Below, piece after piece: positions 9,855 to 23,799 of a stretch of DNA of 64,000 bases (its first letter is position 1; each line of letters opens with the position of its first letter). This DNA is from Mixophyes australis (Eukaryota; Chordata; Amphibia; Anura; Limnodynastidae). Position numbers and translations under genes: made by a program. The notes beneath the pieces are model-generated. The model made no database searches and had not been told where the DNA came from. It worked only from the letters and a program-made list of their open reading frames with translations. The DNA lies in contig JAVHZZ010000017.1 in the NCBI GenBank assembly GCA_036250195.1, positions 682,001-746,000 of the forward strand, written 5' to 3'.

Positions 9855-10155
9855 TATTGCAGTTTGCCCGCTTGAGTTTACAAGATTGTATAGAGATATG
9901 TCCCCTGCTCCTGGTGGTAATTGGCTTAGGCACCATGATAGGTACCCCCTTACGAAGGTCTAGTTTTCCGCGGTCTTTAAGAATTGTATTGCTAAACTTG
10001 GATTGGATACAGCAGACTATGGGACTCATTCTTTTAGAATAGGAGCGGCTACAGTAGCGGCGGAGGAGGGTGTGTCGGAACAGAGTATCGTGGCTTCGGG
10101 TAGGTGAAGGTCTAAGTGTTTCAAACAGTATGTTAGGCCAGCTGTTGCGCTTTAG
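9855..10155 (+). pseudogene. Tyrosine recombinase fragment of the outer Ngaro element
   Basis: The reading frame gives LYRDMSPAPGGNWLRHHDRYP, GTHSFRIGAATVAAEEG and QYVRPAVAL, homologous to the inner recombinase but clearly diverged. There are stops after PLTKV and after SGR. Copy 2 (62340-62630) repairs the first stop but has its own 1-nt deletion. Confidence 0.8.
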
Positions 10156-10389
10156 GCTTAATAATGCGATGTGGTAAGGCTGACCCATGACATGCGTTGC
10201 TTGTCTTGTTAAAAGGAGGCGTGGAGGGATTTGCCATTTCTTTTCCCCGGGGGCCTGATTGGCTTGTGGCACCCCGGGGTTTCCGGTTTTAGCTCCGCAT
10301 GCGTCACCCTGCGTTGCGCGCAAATATATAGTAGTGTCTTTCTCTAATACCATGTATTATGTCTTGAAATTTGTTTTATGTGCATTTTA

Positions 10390-10640
10390 CTCCATGTGGC
10401 AGGTTCACGGGAGGATGGGAAGCATTTTTGGCTGGTCGGCCATTCATTTGTTTTTTGGGCCGGTAAGAGTGGTCCTGCTCATGATTTGAGCAAATTTCCC
10501 CGGGCAGATTCAGTTAGATGGTTAGGTTTTAGGGGTTTACGTTGGGCGACGCTATTAAAGATTCTAAGGGATAGCGAGATAAAGTTTGGGTGCCCTTCAG
10601 TGCTTATAATCAACACTCTAGGCACCCAACCACCATGGCA
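10390..10640 (+). pseudogene. Truncated SGNH hydrolase of the outer Ngaro element
   Basis: It reads DGKHFWLVGHSFVFWAGKSG and later RWLGFRGLRWATLLKILRDSE, matching the inner hydrolase. It then breaks off at the point where the GGND block should follow. The Trp before LVGHS is intact here, unlike in the inner element. Confidence 0.75.
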
Positions 10641-11145
10641 TTACTAGTGTTCTGTATTTAATAAATAGTCCTGCTTACCCCAACCAGAACTAAAATTAAA
10701 TTAATAGCATTCTCAGCATTAACAGTTAAACAAACCCAACCCCCCCCCCCCACCCAACCAGTCCAAAACAATAAATTAGTACACATTTAATAATTAGGAT
10801 ATTTTACCCCAACCAGCCCAGCATTAAATTAATATACTTAAATACTTAAATAAATACTTAAATTTAATAAATAAGCCTCCTACCCCCCAAACAGCCCCAA
10901 CCTTAAATTAATAGCTCCCATGTTTAATAATTAGGCCTCCTCCCCCCTAAAAACCCCAACAGTATATTCTTAGTGTTTATGTTTAATAAACTTCCTTCCT
11001 CCCAACCTTCCCCAACATTAGATTAATAACATTCCGATTTGATTTTTAAATCAATTTCACCCCCACCAGCCCAAAAATTAAATTAATAGCATTTCCATTT
11101 AATAAAAGGTCTATTTCACCCAACCAGCCTCAATATCAAGTTCAT
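10641..11145. repeat. A/C-rich degenerate tandem repeat
   Basis: Repeated blocks of the type ATTTAATAAATAGGCCTCC, ACCCCAACCAGCCC, AAATTAATAGCATT recur roughly every 60-70 bp, with a poly-C stretch at 10740-10752. The same stretch is at 63110-63600. No coding potential is seen. Confidence 0.6.
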
Positions 11146-13109
11146 AACGTAATATTTTCCACCATATTTAATGGCAGATGTGCTGGAAACAACATACTCT
11201 GCATTGCTGGGGAATGGGGTATTTTCTGTGGTAAAGAGCTGGCTAAGTCCTGATGATCTAGCAGCTTCAACCTTTTCTTTTGGGCTGGAAAATGTTGTTG
11301 CAGCTCTTGTTGTCTAGTAGCTTGGGTCTTTTCCTCTAGACTGCCACTCCTGTAGCATGTAGTCTGACAGCTTGACTCTGGGTAATGGGGATGACAAAAA
11401 CCTGTCCACATCCCATGATCAAGATCGTTTCCCAGGAGCACATCTCACATTTATTTGCCAGCTCCCCAATCGAGACGTACCCTCACCGTGGGCACTTCGA
11501 GTCCATCTGGAACTGTGACTTTGGCAGTCTAGCCTGGCAATGCTGCAGCAGGTTCAGCAAGGATGGGGGGCTCACCACAGTGATTGAGGTCCCTGAGACT
11601 CTCAGGCCTTCTCCCTGCAATGGTCCAACTTGGGTGCTTCCACCTCTTTTTGGGTGTCTTTTTGGCCTCTTCACTGAGTCACTTTTCTCTGTGACATACG
11701 CCACTGGACTTTCTGGGGCAAGAACAATCTTTTTAGGCCCACCTCCCTTAGTCGGGTATGCAAGTCAGCCTGTGGGACAGTCTGGCCTTAGGTGACCGGT
11801 TTTCCCACAGCCATAACACTTCCTATCCCGTCTAGTCTGATGACTTCCAGGAACAGGGTGGAATTGCAGCTAGCTACAAGCACCTGGGTTAGTGGCTACT
11901 GTTAGGATCTGCCTCATGATGCTGCTTTAGCTCCTGCCTCTGGGACTATATTTATTATTATATTGACCCTGCAGTACCTGTGAACCACCAGAGGTGCTGT
12001 TCTCTTCTCACTATCAGGGACTACTAGCTGCACTATGTTAATCATTCGCACCTGATTGTCTCCTATATATGCCTGCCTCTTCCAGTTTCCTTTGCTGGTC
12101 ATTAATTTTTCTGTGCCTGTAATGTTTATTTACCCTTGGACTAACTGCCTTGCTTTTTCTCTGTTCCTGTGGAAATCCTTGCTTAGCCAGTTTCTGCTTT
12201 TCTGTAAGCATTTAGCATTCATCTCTATCTTGCCACTTGGAGGTAAACCTGATATTTGCCTTATACCTGGAAGTCTGTTTATTCACTGATCTGGCCTGTG
12301 TTTAACTTGCATCACATGGACTGTGTTTTCCACTACATTAAACAGTTTAATACTTTCAATATATTTCTGGCTCCGTGGCTTTAATTACAAGGACCTAGTT
12401 TGTGGAACAGGATTGTAACTACTTGCTTGGCGGAGTGATCAACAGCAGAGGGATGTTCTTCAATTCATAAAATTCTTTGGTGTTGACTGCTAGACTGGCG
12501 CTTCTGCCAGGGTGGCCAAACCACTACATTTTGATTTGCCAACTGGGCCGCTACTTCAAATATCATTGTGTTGTGGTCCAGTACCAATTTTTTCACCCTC
12601 TGTGTGCACCGGCGAGACAACTGCTCCCTGCAAATTAAACCATTTAAATCCACCCAGGTCTTGACACCAGATCCATTCACACATCTCATCACGAACTGCC
12701 ACAGCTGGTTAGCAAATTCCTCATGGTTGATGAGAAGGCTTCTGCCAGATCCTCACATTTCTGCCAGTAGGTTCCTGGGGTAATAATGTAGCACTTAAAG
12801 AGAACTTTCTTTACCACTTCAGAGTCTGCACAGTCATCTGGGGTCAATACACAATAGGCCTCTAATGCACGCCCTTGCATTGTAAGGACCAAATAATTGA
12901 CCCACTCCTTTTTGGACAAAGCATGGAGTTTAGAAATCATTCCAAACACCTGCAAGTGTAAATCACTGTCTCCAACACCGTCCTGAAATTCGGTAAAGTG
13001 ACAGGACCCAAATCATGGTGCAGCAGATGATGACTTTTTACTGTACAATTTTTCTTACTTTGCACAGGATTTCGAGATCTACCTTGGACATTGCGGTGTA
13101 GTTAACCAT
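11146..13109 (-). pseudogene. Gypsy gag/protease remnant (Gmr1-like, SCAN-related capsid)
   Basis: On the minus strand a gag can be followed from an ATG at 13107-13109 (MVNYTAMSKVDLEILCK). It passes through a capsid-like part (12465-12955: SKKEWVNYLVLTMQGRALEAY, VKKVLFKCY, then after a 1-nt frameshift near 12690 GVKTWVDLNGLICREQ) to a CCHC knuckle at 11777-11818 (CYGCGKTGHLRPDC). A protease-like MLLGNDLDHG segment follows (11146-11441). The capsid pattern resembles the Gmr1-type gag from which the SCAN domain is thought to derive. There are several stops and an insertion at about 11902-12428. No RT is found. The 3' part recurs in copy 2. Confidence 0.6.
11902..12428. mobile_element. Probable solo LTR or similar insertion inside the gag remnant
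   Basis: About 527 bp between the SCAN-like part and the zinc knuckle show no gag homology. It starts TGTTAGGATCTG and ends GGAACAGGATTGTAA, with CTACT on both sides (a possible 5-bp duplication). It contains AATAAA-like signals and no ORF. The family is not recognised. Confidence 0.4.
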
Positions 13110-13119
13110 CTTTTGCATT

Positions 13120-15613
13120 CCCTTGTGTGGAAGGAGCTCTTCACTTGAGTAACTCGGCTCTCCAAATAAAAACCCCCTAGCATTATCAAATTGCTTGCCA
13201 CCAGTTATAAACTGTGACTGGATGGGCTTACTCTGCTACCCAGTGTTTGGAGAGGGAGATCTTAAACAGTTTAGTTGGGTTTCCTTCTTACTGTCTGTAT
13301 CTGGCTGTTACTGACCACTTCTACTGGTGTCACCTGTCAGCAGATATTCACCGACTGTGAATGCCAACTGCACATGAGTTGTAGGAGAATAGTGTTGCCA
13401 CCAGCTGTCCCCAGGCTCTTTGAGCTCCAGTATGGTGCTCTGCAGACTGGGACTCCTGGATTCATGTGTGAATCTAGGAGGCGCCTCTGCAAGTCTCCTC
13501 CAGAAGCCACTGAACTACAGCTGCCAGCGGAGTTTACACACAGAGAGCTCCTGGCTCCTACTTTATCCAGGGGCTGCTCCTGCAGCCCCCACTGTACCAT
13601 CAGGGATTGGAGACCCCTCCGACACTCCAGTCATCCTGTACTTACAAATGGGAACCGGAGTGGAGGAATTAAAGCTCTGGCTGAGCTCCGATCCTCACTG
13701 GACCAGCAGTGGGGGGAGAAGCAATTTCTTTTGTTTTATACACATTTGAAATAACATTTTATAAACACACATATCACTTTATACATTTCTACTCCTGGGC
13801 TAACCCTTTCAGCGCCAATATCTACATTTATATATTTATTGAAATACACTTTAAAATACATTGCACCTCCAGCACATAGCACTGGGGGGTTAACCCAATT
13901 ACTGTTTTTCTGTTGCAGTAATCCATTCCGTCCAGACTAACCATCTGGCTTCAGGCTATCGAGGCTGCCACTCTCACTAGAGTCAAGTGATTTTTTATAT
14001 ACTGTGGATACGGGACTCAAGTGTTATATATTGTATATTTATACATTTTCCATCTTACTATTTTAAATTAGTTACGCTGTGGTGATCAGCGCCAGATATA
14101 TCCTTTATTTGTTTACAATATATATATATATATATATAAAACTTCCAAGTTCAAATATAATATATATTTTCTATACTTTCCGATGCCTTGTGTTTTATAT
14201 GATATTATACTTTCTTCACATTCCCTACATTGTACTACCCCATAATTAATTATACTTTTATTAAAATAACCAATTGTTTAGTAATTCCCATGTTGTTCAT
14301 TATTCATTTTGTACCTCAGAGACAACAAAATTTAATCTGTAGGAATGAAACATGTTAAATGTTATCTAAATGTAAAATAAATTCCCTGATTAAGTAGATA
14401 CAGTGTTTCTAGAGTCTTATTCTTTGTCTTAAACTGATTTGGATATTCCAGTCCTCATGTTCTCTCCAATCTATTAACTGCTACAGCTGCTGTACACGTG
14501 TATGCTGGTGCCCTATCATGTATATATATTCTTTAAAAGTCCCTTTCTGTTGAATATTGTGATGACAAGACAATACACTGTCATGATAGTGATATGCTGC
14601 AGCAGAGGAGCACCTAAATCTGCATTACCACCTAATTGTTGCATGTTATCATGTTACTCACCTGCTCCTCCTCTCTCTGGAGCCCCGGGGCCTGCTCCAT
14701 GCACAAGTGTTTCCCGTGGTTCCATGGTTCATCTCACAGCTCTGACTTAATTGACATTTTGGCGCAGGGCCAAATTATGCGATCGACTCACCCCGCCCCC
14801 TTTTGATCTCCCCGAGGTAGAAGTATGAGTAAGCAGGATGATCAATCAGGAGTTGCAGTCATGGAGATTGTGGCTTCTGATTGGACCTCCTGCTCACAAG
14901 CCACTGCCACAGCCATATGTACACGGAGGAGCCAGAAACGAAGGTGTCCCGGGAAAAGCGACTGCATAGAGCAGACCCTGGAGCTGGAAAGAGGCAAATG
15001 AGTAACAAGTAACAATTATTTGATAATGCAACTTTAATCTCAATTATGTCAAGGCTTTTTAGGAGGTTTCACTATACCCAATGTATTGTTTTTAGTGACA
15101 AAGCCCTGTATAAAATAAAATCCTTTTAGAAGCATAATTAAAGGGGTTTCCAACCATCACATGTATTTAATGGCTTGTATAGGCTTTACTCCAAGTTTTA
15201 GTAAATACACAACTTTTACATCCTGGTTTCCCTCTGTACGTTTAACCCGTGTGGTGATACCACGGGGCAGAGCTGTGTGTTTGTGTTGCTCTGCTTTGCT
15301 TTCTGTATAATTGTACCCAGTGAGCAGCTTTATGTTGTATCCTGGGGCAAGAAAATAATCCACTCTCCCTGATGTTATAAATACATGGCTAAAATCACGG
15401 AAGGAGGCTACTAAGAAAATAAATGCTTGTAGTAACATTTTCAGGATGGTGTGTACAAGATAAAATAAAGCAATCTGAAGGTGGAACAAACAAGCAAAAC
15501 ATCGCACAGCTGGTATTTCAGTACATAGACATCAAACTAGGTGGAGCTTGATCTGCTCTAGTGGGGAATGCAAAATATCTTTACCATCGTTGTATAAAGG
15601 AAATGTATATATT
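13120..15613. other. Unassigned region with short AT repeats
   Basis: No gene is recognised. A 159-codon plus-strand frame at 13275-13754 starts with a hydrophobic stretch but has no family motifs and no gene context. An (AT)n run lies at 14119-14139. The stretch at 13120-13300 may belong to the 5' end of the gypsy relic next to it. Confidence 0.4.
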
Positions 15614-16159
15614 CGGGCTCATTTAGAGTTAGACGTAGGTCATTGTTTGCATAAGATGTGTATTTTCATACTGCAATGATTCCAAAATCCAGAAAGTATA
15701 TGTCCATATATAGAGTTATTTATATCGCTGACATCCGTCCGCCTTTGTCTGGAAAAGCAGAATAAGGATGTGCAGGGACTAGCATGCATGGGCTGAGCAC
15801 AGTATGGGTGGGTTCATGTAATTGTAACATAACATCTGCAAATACGCCTTTTAGGGCTCGAACCTCATGCAGGTATTAGATTTTTGGTGCAGGTATATGA
15901 TGATGACTATCAGCCCTTTTTAGCTGTTTCTAAATTGCTGATTGAGTATTGCGTAATTGACATTTCCATTTTTAATTACATTTTATATCTGCACCCCACT
16001 ATATCGGGGGGGGGGACAGACCTACATTGGTCACAAAGAAACTGTTTTTGAGCTGCAGGCGTCTTGAGACTCAACATCAATGAGTAAATCCACTTTTTTG
16101 TTTACATTATTTCCAACGTACGTTTGGTGCGCAAATGCGTCCAACTCTGAATAAGCCCC
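15614..16159. mobile_element. MITE with GGGCTYATT termini
   Basis: The left end CGGGCTCATTTAGAGTTAG and the right end CAACTCTGAATAAGCCCC are inverted matches over about 20 bp. Both are flanked by ATT (15611-15613, 16160-16162). The element is 546 bp with no transposase. A 3-bp duplication suggests PIF/Harbinger. Confidence 0.55.
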
Positions 16160-16699
16160 ATTATGTCTTTATTGTACTAGTTATGATTTTGTTGTATATG
16201 TTGTTATGTGTACACTGTGCATGTAGTTATTTTACCATTTCCATGCAATACATTTTCTAATGAAAGAATTGTGTCTGTGTTTTTCTTCTTACTGTAGCAA
16301 TAACTAGATATTTATGTGGATAAGAAATTCCCTTGCTATGGGCATATTTCAAAAGAGCTTTATTCACTACACAGAGAGAGAGGGATGCAACACTTTTTAT
16401 TGTAGCTATTTGTTTGACTGTACAAGTCAGCTTCCGTTAGGCAAAATAGATGTACACTGGGACCAGTACCTGTGCAATACCTGTCATCAATACCAATTGC
16501 AAAATCAGGACAATTTAAGCCAATTGCCAATCCACTCAAACCATGCACAGTTTGCCAAGAGTTCCCCCCGATCAGCCCAAACACCTTTCCTAGTAGGTTC
16601 AGCCTATTTGACCAACACAAATTGTGACTGTTCAAGGAAAGGTAGGTGAGGTCTTAGGTTAAGGCAGCTCAGGGGTTATGGCTGCCCTCCCACCTCCTC

Positions 16700-17060
16700 C
16701 AGGTAAATCTTGGTCCTGCTCAGAATGTGGGAAATGTTTTCCTAAAATATTACTTCTTAAGTATCAGAGAAGTCATACCGTAAAGAAACCATATTACAGA
16801 ATGTTGGAAATATTTAGCACATAATTCACTTCTTGTTGCGCACCATACAGGAGAAAGACCATATCATACAGGAGAGATATTCTTGCTCTGAATGTGGTAA
16901 ATGTTTTACACATATTCCAAATTGTTAAATATCAGAGAAATCACTTAGGGAACAGCCAAATTCATGTGCTGATGTGGGAAAGGGTTTCAAAGTAATTCAG
17001 AAAGGTATTGTATGTCAGAGAAGTAATGAAGGGGAGAAACGTTATTTTATGCCCTGAATA
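16700..17060 (+). pseudogene. C2H2 zinc-finger scrap
   Basis: It reads [21 protein letters not shown] and then decays through frameshifts, with further [12 protein letters not shown] and YCSE-like traces to about 17060. It is a relic of a frog multi-finger gene with no intact finger array. The remaining sequence from 16160 to 16700 shows nothing recognisable. Confidence 0.55.
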
Positions 17061-17299
17061 TGGGCATGTTTTACAAGTTCTTGCTGTCTGGATGTCCCAT
17101 GTGGCTATAAATGAGGTTGGGATTTCCTGCAATGGGTTGGCAGTGGTCTTCTCCTGGGCCTGCTGTGGTGTTGGTAGGAGCAAGAAAGGGAACATGCTGG
17201 CAGTTTATTGATGGCCAATGTATGTGGCCCCATGCAGACTCAGACATGAATGTTCAGCTGTGGTGGAGGGCAGCCGCTTGCTAAGTGTTTTCAAGATCG

Positions 17300-17790
17300 T
17301 AAGACAGTTCAGGCATGGGAAACCTGCTTGAAAAAGATATAACAAATTAAATATAGATACAAAGCATCCCTGACTTAGGAGACATCCAGACAGGGAGGCA
17401 GCATTATTATTGGAGAATGGGTTTAAGAATGTTTTTAGAGTTCCTTATAGGGAGTCCAAAGAGTTGAAACTGTACGGATATTTGATGTCAGCCATGCATT
17501 ATGCACTGTAAATGTTCCCTAAAACAAAGCCCAGAATATTCAGCCTGATTCATCATTTGTCAATTCCAAAGAAAGATTCGGTGACTAATGGGATCAGTAA
17601 GGAGACATGTTCTGCATCATACACCTCACTTGATGCGGCCATTCTGTAAGAGGCATCTTCCTGAAGCTTTCACCTCCTTAAAAGAGTGGGTGCTAAGATG
17701 GGAAATGGGAATCAAGTCAGTTATCCACTATCTGGACATTTTTCTTTTCATGTGACGAGACCAGCGTCTTATGAAAACCTATACTGAATG
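17300..17790 (+). pseudogene. DIRS/Ngaro-type reverse transcriptase relic
   Basis: In shifting frames the translation gives GFKNVFRVPYRES, FSLIHHLSIPKKDSVTNG, ASYTSLDAAI and SVIHYLDIFLF, the consecutive RT motifs of DIRS-like elements (IHHLSYPKG..., SVTHYLDDFL...). The catalytic YLDD reads YLDI. Several stops are present. It is probably the front of the same relic whose recombinase is at 19600-19875. Confidence 0.6.
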
Positions 17791-17799
17791 GGGATAGTA

Positions 17800-18261
17800 T
17801 TGGGACAGTCATGCTCCTCAGATTTTGATGATCAGTGTCAGGACACCAGGGCATTAGAGTCAAGGCCCACAGAGTAGCCCTGGTACCTTGGTGTTCTTTG
17901 GATCACGCAGACAAAGAGGAGTGGTAGCTATAATAGTACCTTTATTACAGAAGGTGCAAACACAACTGTAACACAATAACTATATTAAATCGCCAACATC
18001 TAAAAAGCTCCCCAACACATCCCCAGATAAAGATATGAGGAACCGTTACATATGTTTAAACAGTATTTCTTTGGCCGGGCTAAGTTGTGAAAAAGTCTCT
18101 GGTCCTGATGCTTTTGTCACAATAGCTCAGTACTCAGGTCTTCCAGATTCCTCCGATTTCTACACTTCTAGGCTTGCTGGTCCTGGCCTCTCGGCCTTAT
18201 GCTCACTACCGAGATGTTAGCAGCCTGGACCCCTGTCACCCTACTCCTGTAGGCACACCAG
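17800..18261. other. Unassigned
   Basis: No ORF or repeat family is recognised. It lies between the RT relic and a hairpin MITE and probably contains other insertions. Confidence 0.3.
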
Positions 18262-18437
18262 GGGGTAAATGTATCAAGCTGAGAGTTTTCCGGCGGGTTT
18301 GAAAAACCAATCAGATTCTAGCTATCATTTATTTAGTGCATTCTACAAAATGAAAGCTAGAATCTGATTGGTTGCAATAGGCAACATCTCCACTTTTCAA
18401 ACCCGCCGGAAAACTCTCAGCTTGATACATTTACCCC
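18262..18437. mobile_element. Palindromic hairpin MITE
   Basis: The two arms are near-perfect inverse copies over about 75 bp each. Ends are GGGGTAAATGTATCAAGC and its complement, flanked by CAG on both sides (18259-18261, 18438-18440). Total length is 176 bp. A 3-bp duplication fits PIF/Harbinger. Single strands would fold into one long hairpin. Confidence 0.75.
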
Positions 18438-19104
18438 CAGATGTGCAGACTCACAAGCAGCTCCCATTGGGGCAGAGTTATACTGTTGCACGATGTTCAG
18501 CCAGAGATGTGCCTAGATGTAAAATTGTAATCAGGACACACGTTGGAGCTGGTAGGAGACAGATCTTCAATACCAAGCTCAGGATATCCAATAAACAACC
18601 CTTGGTCTCCTTGCAGGCTCTTTTTAAACAGTTCAGAATACCCACAGGTGAAATCCCGTCCTGTAAGGTTATCCCAAGTCCGTACAGAATGCCATTGGCT
18701 CCCAAATCAGGGGTTGGATATGGGAGTGGAGAGAAGTCATCCCCACATGGGTTTCCCCCCAGCTGGTCTAGTGCATAGTAGTCTGACACAGTCCTAGAGA
18801 GAACAATAGAGTAGCAAACTGGTTACTGCAGGGCTTAATCCCAGATGATGAATAGCAACTTCCTGTTTCAATCCCTTCTATACATTTATGTTGTGAAAGG
18901 GGCTCCAGCTGCTCCAGACTTCCTGTCCTCACTAAGGGAGGGGGTAACTGGCCAGGATATAGTCCAGCAGACAATTTGTAGTCCAAAAGAGGCACATGGA
19001 GCCCACCTGGATATATATTTATGAACCTGTAGTTTTAGTCCATTGACTCTTCATTCAGAACCATATTATGAAATCCATATACTTCAACCAAATGAATCCA
19101 CAGA
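18438..19104. other. Unassigned
   Basis: Short open frames exist on both strands but none matches a family I know. Confidence 0.3.
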
Positions 19105-19590
19105 GTCTTTATTATTATTATTATTATTATCATTTATTTGTAAGGCACCACATGGTTTCCGCAGCGCCGTACACAGTACAAACAGTAGACCATACAGGGC
19201 AAAACAGTACAGAACATTAAACATAAAATACCAATACTTCGTAAACTCCGGGCAGGCAAATACAGTAGAGACGGAGTGGAAGAACAGGTATGGAGACAGG
19301 AGGAAAGAGGGCCCTGCTCATACGAGCTTACATCCTAAGGGAGGGTGGACAGAATCAGGCACAGAAGGGAGCCAGTGAGGCAAAGGGGAGAACCGAAGAG
19401 ATGAGAGGTTAAGTGGATGGTTGGTAGGCCTTAAGAAACAGGTGAGTTTTAAGTGCCCGTTTGAAGGAGCACAGGTTGGGTGAGAGACGGATGGAGCGAG
19501 GGAGGTCGTTCCAGTGAAGGGGGGCAGCGCGGGAGAAGTCTTGGATTCTAGAGTGGGAATTATATGTGCCAAATGGGGATAACAATATAT
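19105..19590 (-). mobile_element. L2-type LINE, 3' end
   Basis: On the minus strand the frame reads FSRAAPLHWNDLPRSIRLSP, then SFKRALKTHLFLKAYQPST and a stop, the typical C-terminus of L2/CR1-type ORF2. A 3' UTR follows, ending in AAATAAATGATAATAATAAT at about 19111-19135. It is truncated at its 5' end. It separates the RT relic from the recombinase relic. Confidence 0.7.
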
Positions 19591-19599
19591 CCAAATACT

Positions 19600-19875
19600 A
19601 GTGACCAGATACATAACTTTGTATGTAGGGATTGTAACTGTAATCCTATCTCGGCACAATCAGCTTTTCTGTATCACTTTCAGTTTATATCTATTGTCAG
19701 ACAGTGCATGGGGAAGCTGGGGGGGTCAGTGGCAGAATATGGGTTACAATCCTTCCTGATTGGGACAGCAATGGAGGCTGTCAGCTGGGGCTTAAGTGAC
19801 AAGATGATTATGTATATCGGGAAATGGGAATCAAGTGGTTTCAGATCTTATGTAAAGCTCCAGTTTCTACTATAA
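19600..19875 (+). pseudogene. Tyrosine recombinase relic (Ngaro/DIRS)
   Basis: It reads AEYGLQSFLIGTAMEA, then IGKWESSGFRSYVK and a stop, matching THSFRIGAA and LGRWKS..YV of the intact-type recombinases in this window. The catalytic His and Arg are lost (QSFL), while the Tyr remains. Confidence 0.65.
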
Positions 19876-22517
<2,642 letters not shown>

Positions 22518-22564
22518 TGTAAATTAAACAATTGATCCGTGTGTGTGTGTGTATATATAATACA

Positions 22565-23780
22565 TATATATAGTCCAGTCGTCCACAATATTAATATCGC
22601 TGACAAGTGAAGTGAATAACAGTTATTATCTCGTTATAATGGCACCTGTTAAGTGGTAGGATATATTAGACAGCAAGTCAACACTTAGTTTTTGAAGTTG
22701 ATGTGTTGGAAGCAGGAAGAATGGGTTTGCGTAAGGATCTGAGCGACTTTGACAAGAGTCAAATTGTGATGGCTAGATGACTGGGTCAGAGCATCTCCAA
22801 AACGACAGATCTTGTGGGGTGTTTGCGGTATGCAGTGGTTAGTACCTACCAAAAGTAGTCCAAGAAAGGGCAACCGGTGAACCAACGACAGGGTCATGGG
22901 CACCCAAGCACATGAGGAGCATAGGCTAGCCTGGCTGGTCCGATCCCATAGAAGAGTTACTATAGCACAAATTTCTGAAAAAGGTAATGCTGGCTATGAT
23001 AGTAAGGTGTCAGAACACACAGTTGATCGAAGGTTGCTGCCTATGGGGCTGTGTAGCCACAGAACGGTTAGAGAGCTCATGATGATCCACCACCAAAATG
23101 CCTACAATGGGCAAGTGAGCGCTAGAACTGGACCATGGAGCAATAGAAGAGGATGGCCTTGTCTGATGAATCGCATTTTCTTTTACATCGTGGACGGCCA
23201 GGTGCGTGTGCATCGTTTAATATGGGGAAGAGAAGTCACCAGGATGTACAATGGGAAGAAGGCAAGCCGGTGGAGGCATTGTGATACTCTAGATTATAAT
23301 CTACTGGGAAACATTGGGTCCTGGCATTCATGTGGGTGTTACTTTGACACATACCACCTACCTAAGCTTTGTTGCAGACCAAGTACACCGCTCCATGGCA
23401 GCGGTATTCCCTGAATGTAGTAACCTGTTTCAACAGGATAATGCACCCTGCCACTTTGCAAAAAGTGTTCAGGAATGGGTTGAGGGACATGACAAAGAGT
23501 TCAAGGTGTTGACTTGGCCTCCAAATTCCCTAGATCTCAGTCCATTCGAGCATCTGTGGAATATGCTGTAAGAATAAGTCCAAGCCTTGGAAGCCCCACC
23601 TTACAACTTACAGTACTTAAAGGATCTGCTAACGTCTTGGTGCCACATCCCACAGGACACCTTCACAGGTCTTGTGGAGTCCATGCCTCGCATGGTCAAA
23701 ACAGTTTTGTTGGCACAAGGGGAGGGGGACCTACACAATATTAGGCAGGTGGTTTTAATGTTGTGGCTGTGTATATGGGT
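22565..23780 (+). mobile_element. Tc1-type DNA transposon, inactive
   Basis: About 1.2 kb with imperfect inverted ends (CCACAATATTAATATCGC on the left, the complement of CCACAACATTAAAACCACC on the right) next to TA. The transposase is in pieces: GLRKDLSDFDKSQIVMA-like start (22725-), then VRSHRRVTIAQISE, then the C-terminal catalytic part (23314-23571) with LFQQDNAPCHFAKS and WPPNSLDLSPFEHLWNML. I count 36 residues between the second Asp and the Glu, as in DD36E-type Tc1 relatives. At least three frame changes and several stops make it dead. Confidence 0.8.
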
Positions 23781-23799
23781 TATGTTGCCCTTATCTAAT

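Larger units (their letters stand above)
1..10650 (+). mobile_element. Outer Ngaro/DIRS-type retroelement, copy 1 (broken, with two insertions)
   Basis: An old tyrosine-recombinase retroelement read in pieces on the plus strand: an ORF1-like segment (170-290, resuming at 5801-6189), the RT thumb (6174-6602), the C-terminal half of a tyrosine recombinase (9855-10155) and the start of an SGNH-type hydrolase (10390-10640). A gypsy element (291-5795) splits ORF1, and a complete Ngaro element (6661-9701) separates the RT from the recombinase. The order RT, recombinase, hydrolase is that of vertebrate Ngaro elements. Most of the RT/RNase H is missing and every ORF is damaged. Its left terminal repeat, if any, is at or beyond the window edge. 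The same complex recurs at 57421-64000. Confidence 0.7.

Noticed and set aside
13275..13754. 159-codon frame with a hydrophobic start resembling a signal peptide
   Set aside because: No family motif, no splice or promoter context, and it lies in repeat-rich DNA. A chance frame is likelier.
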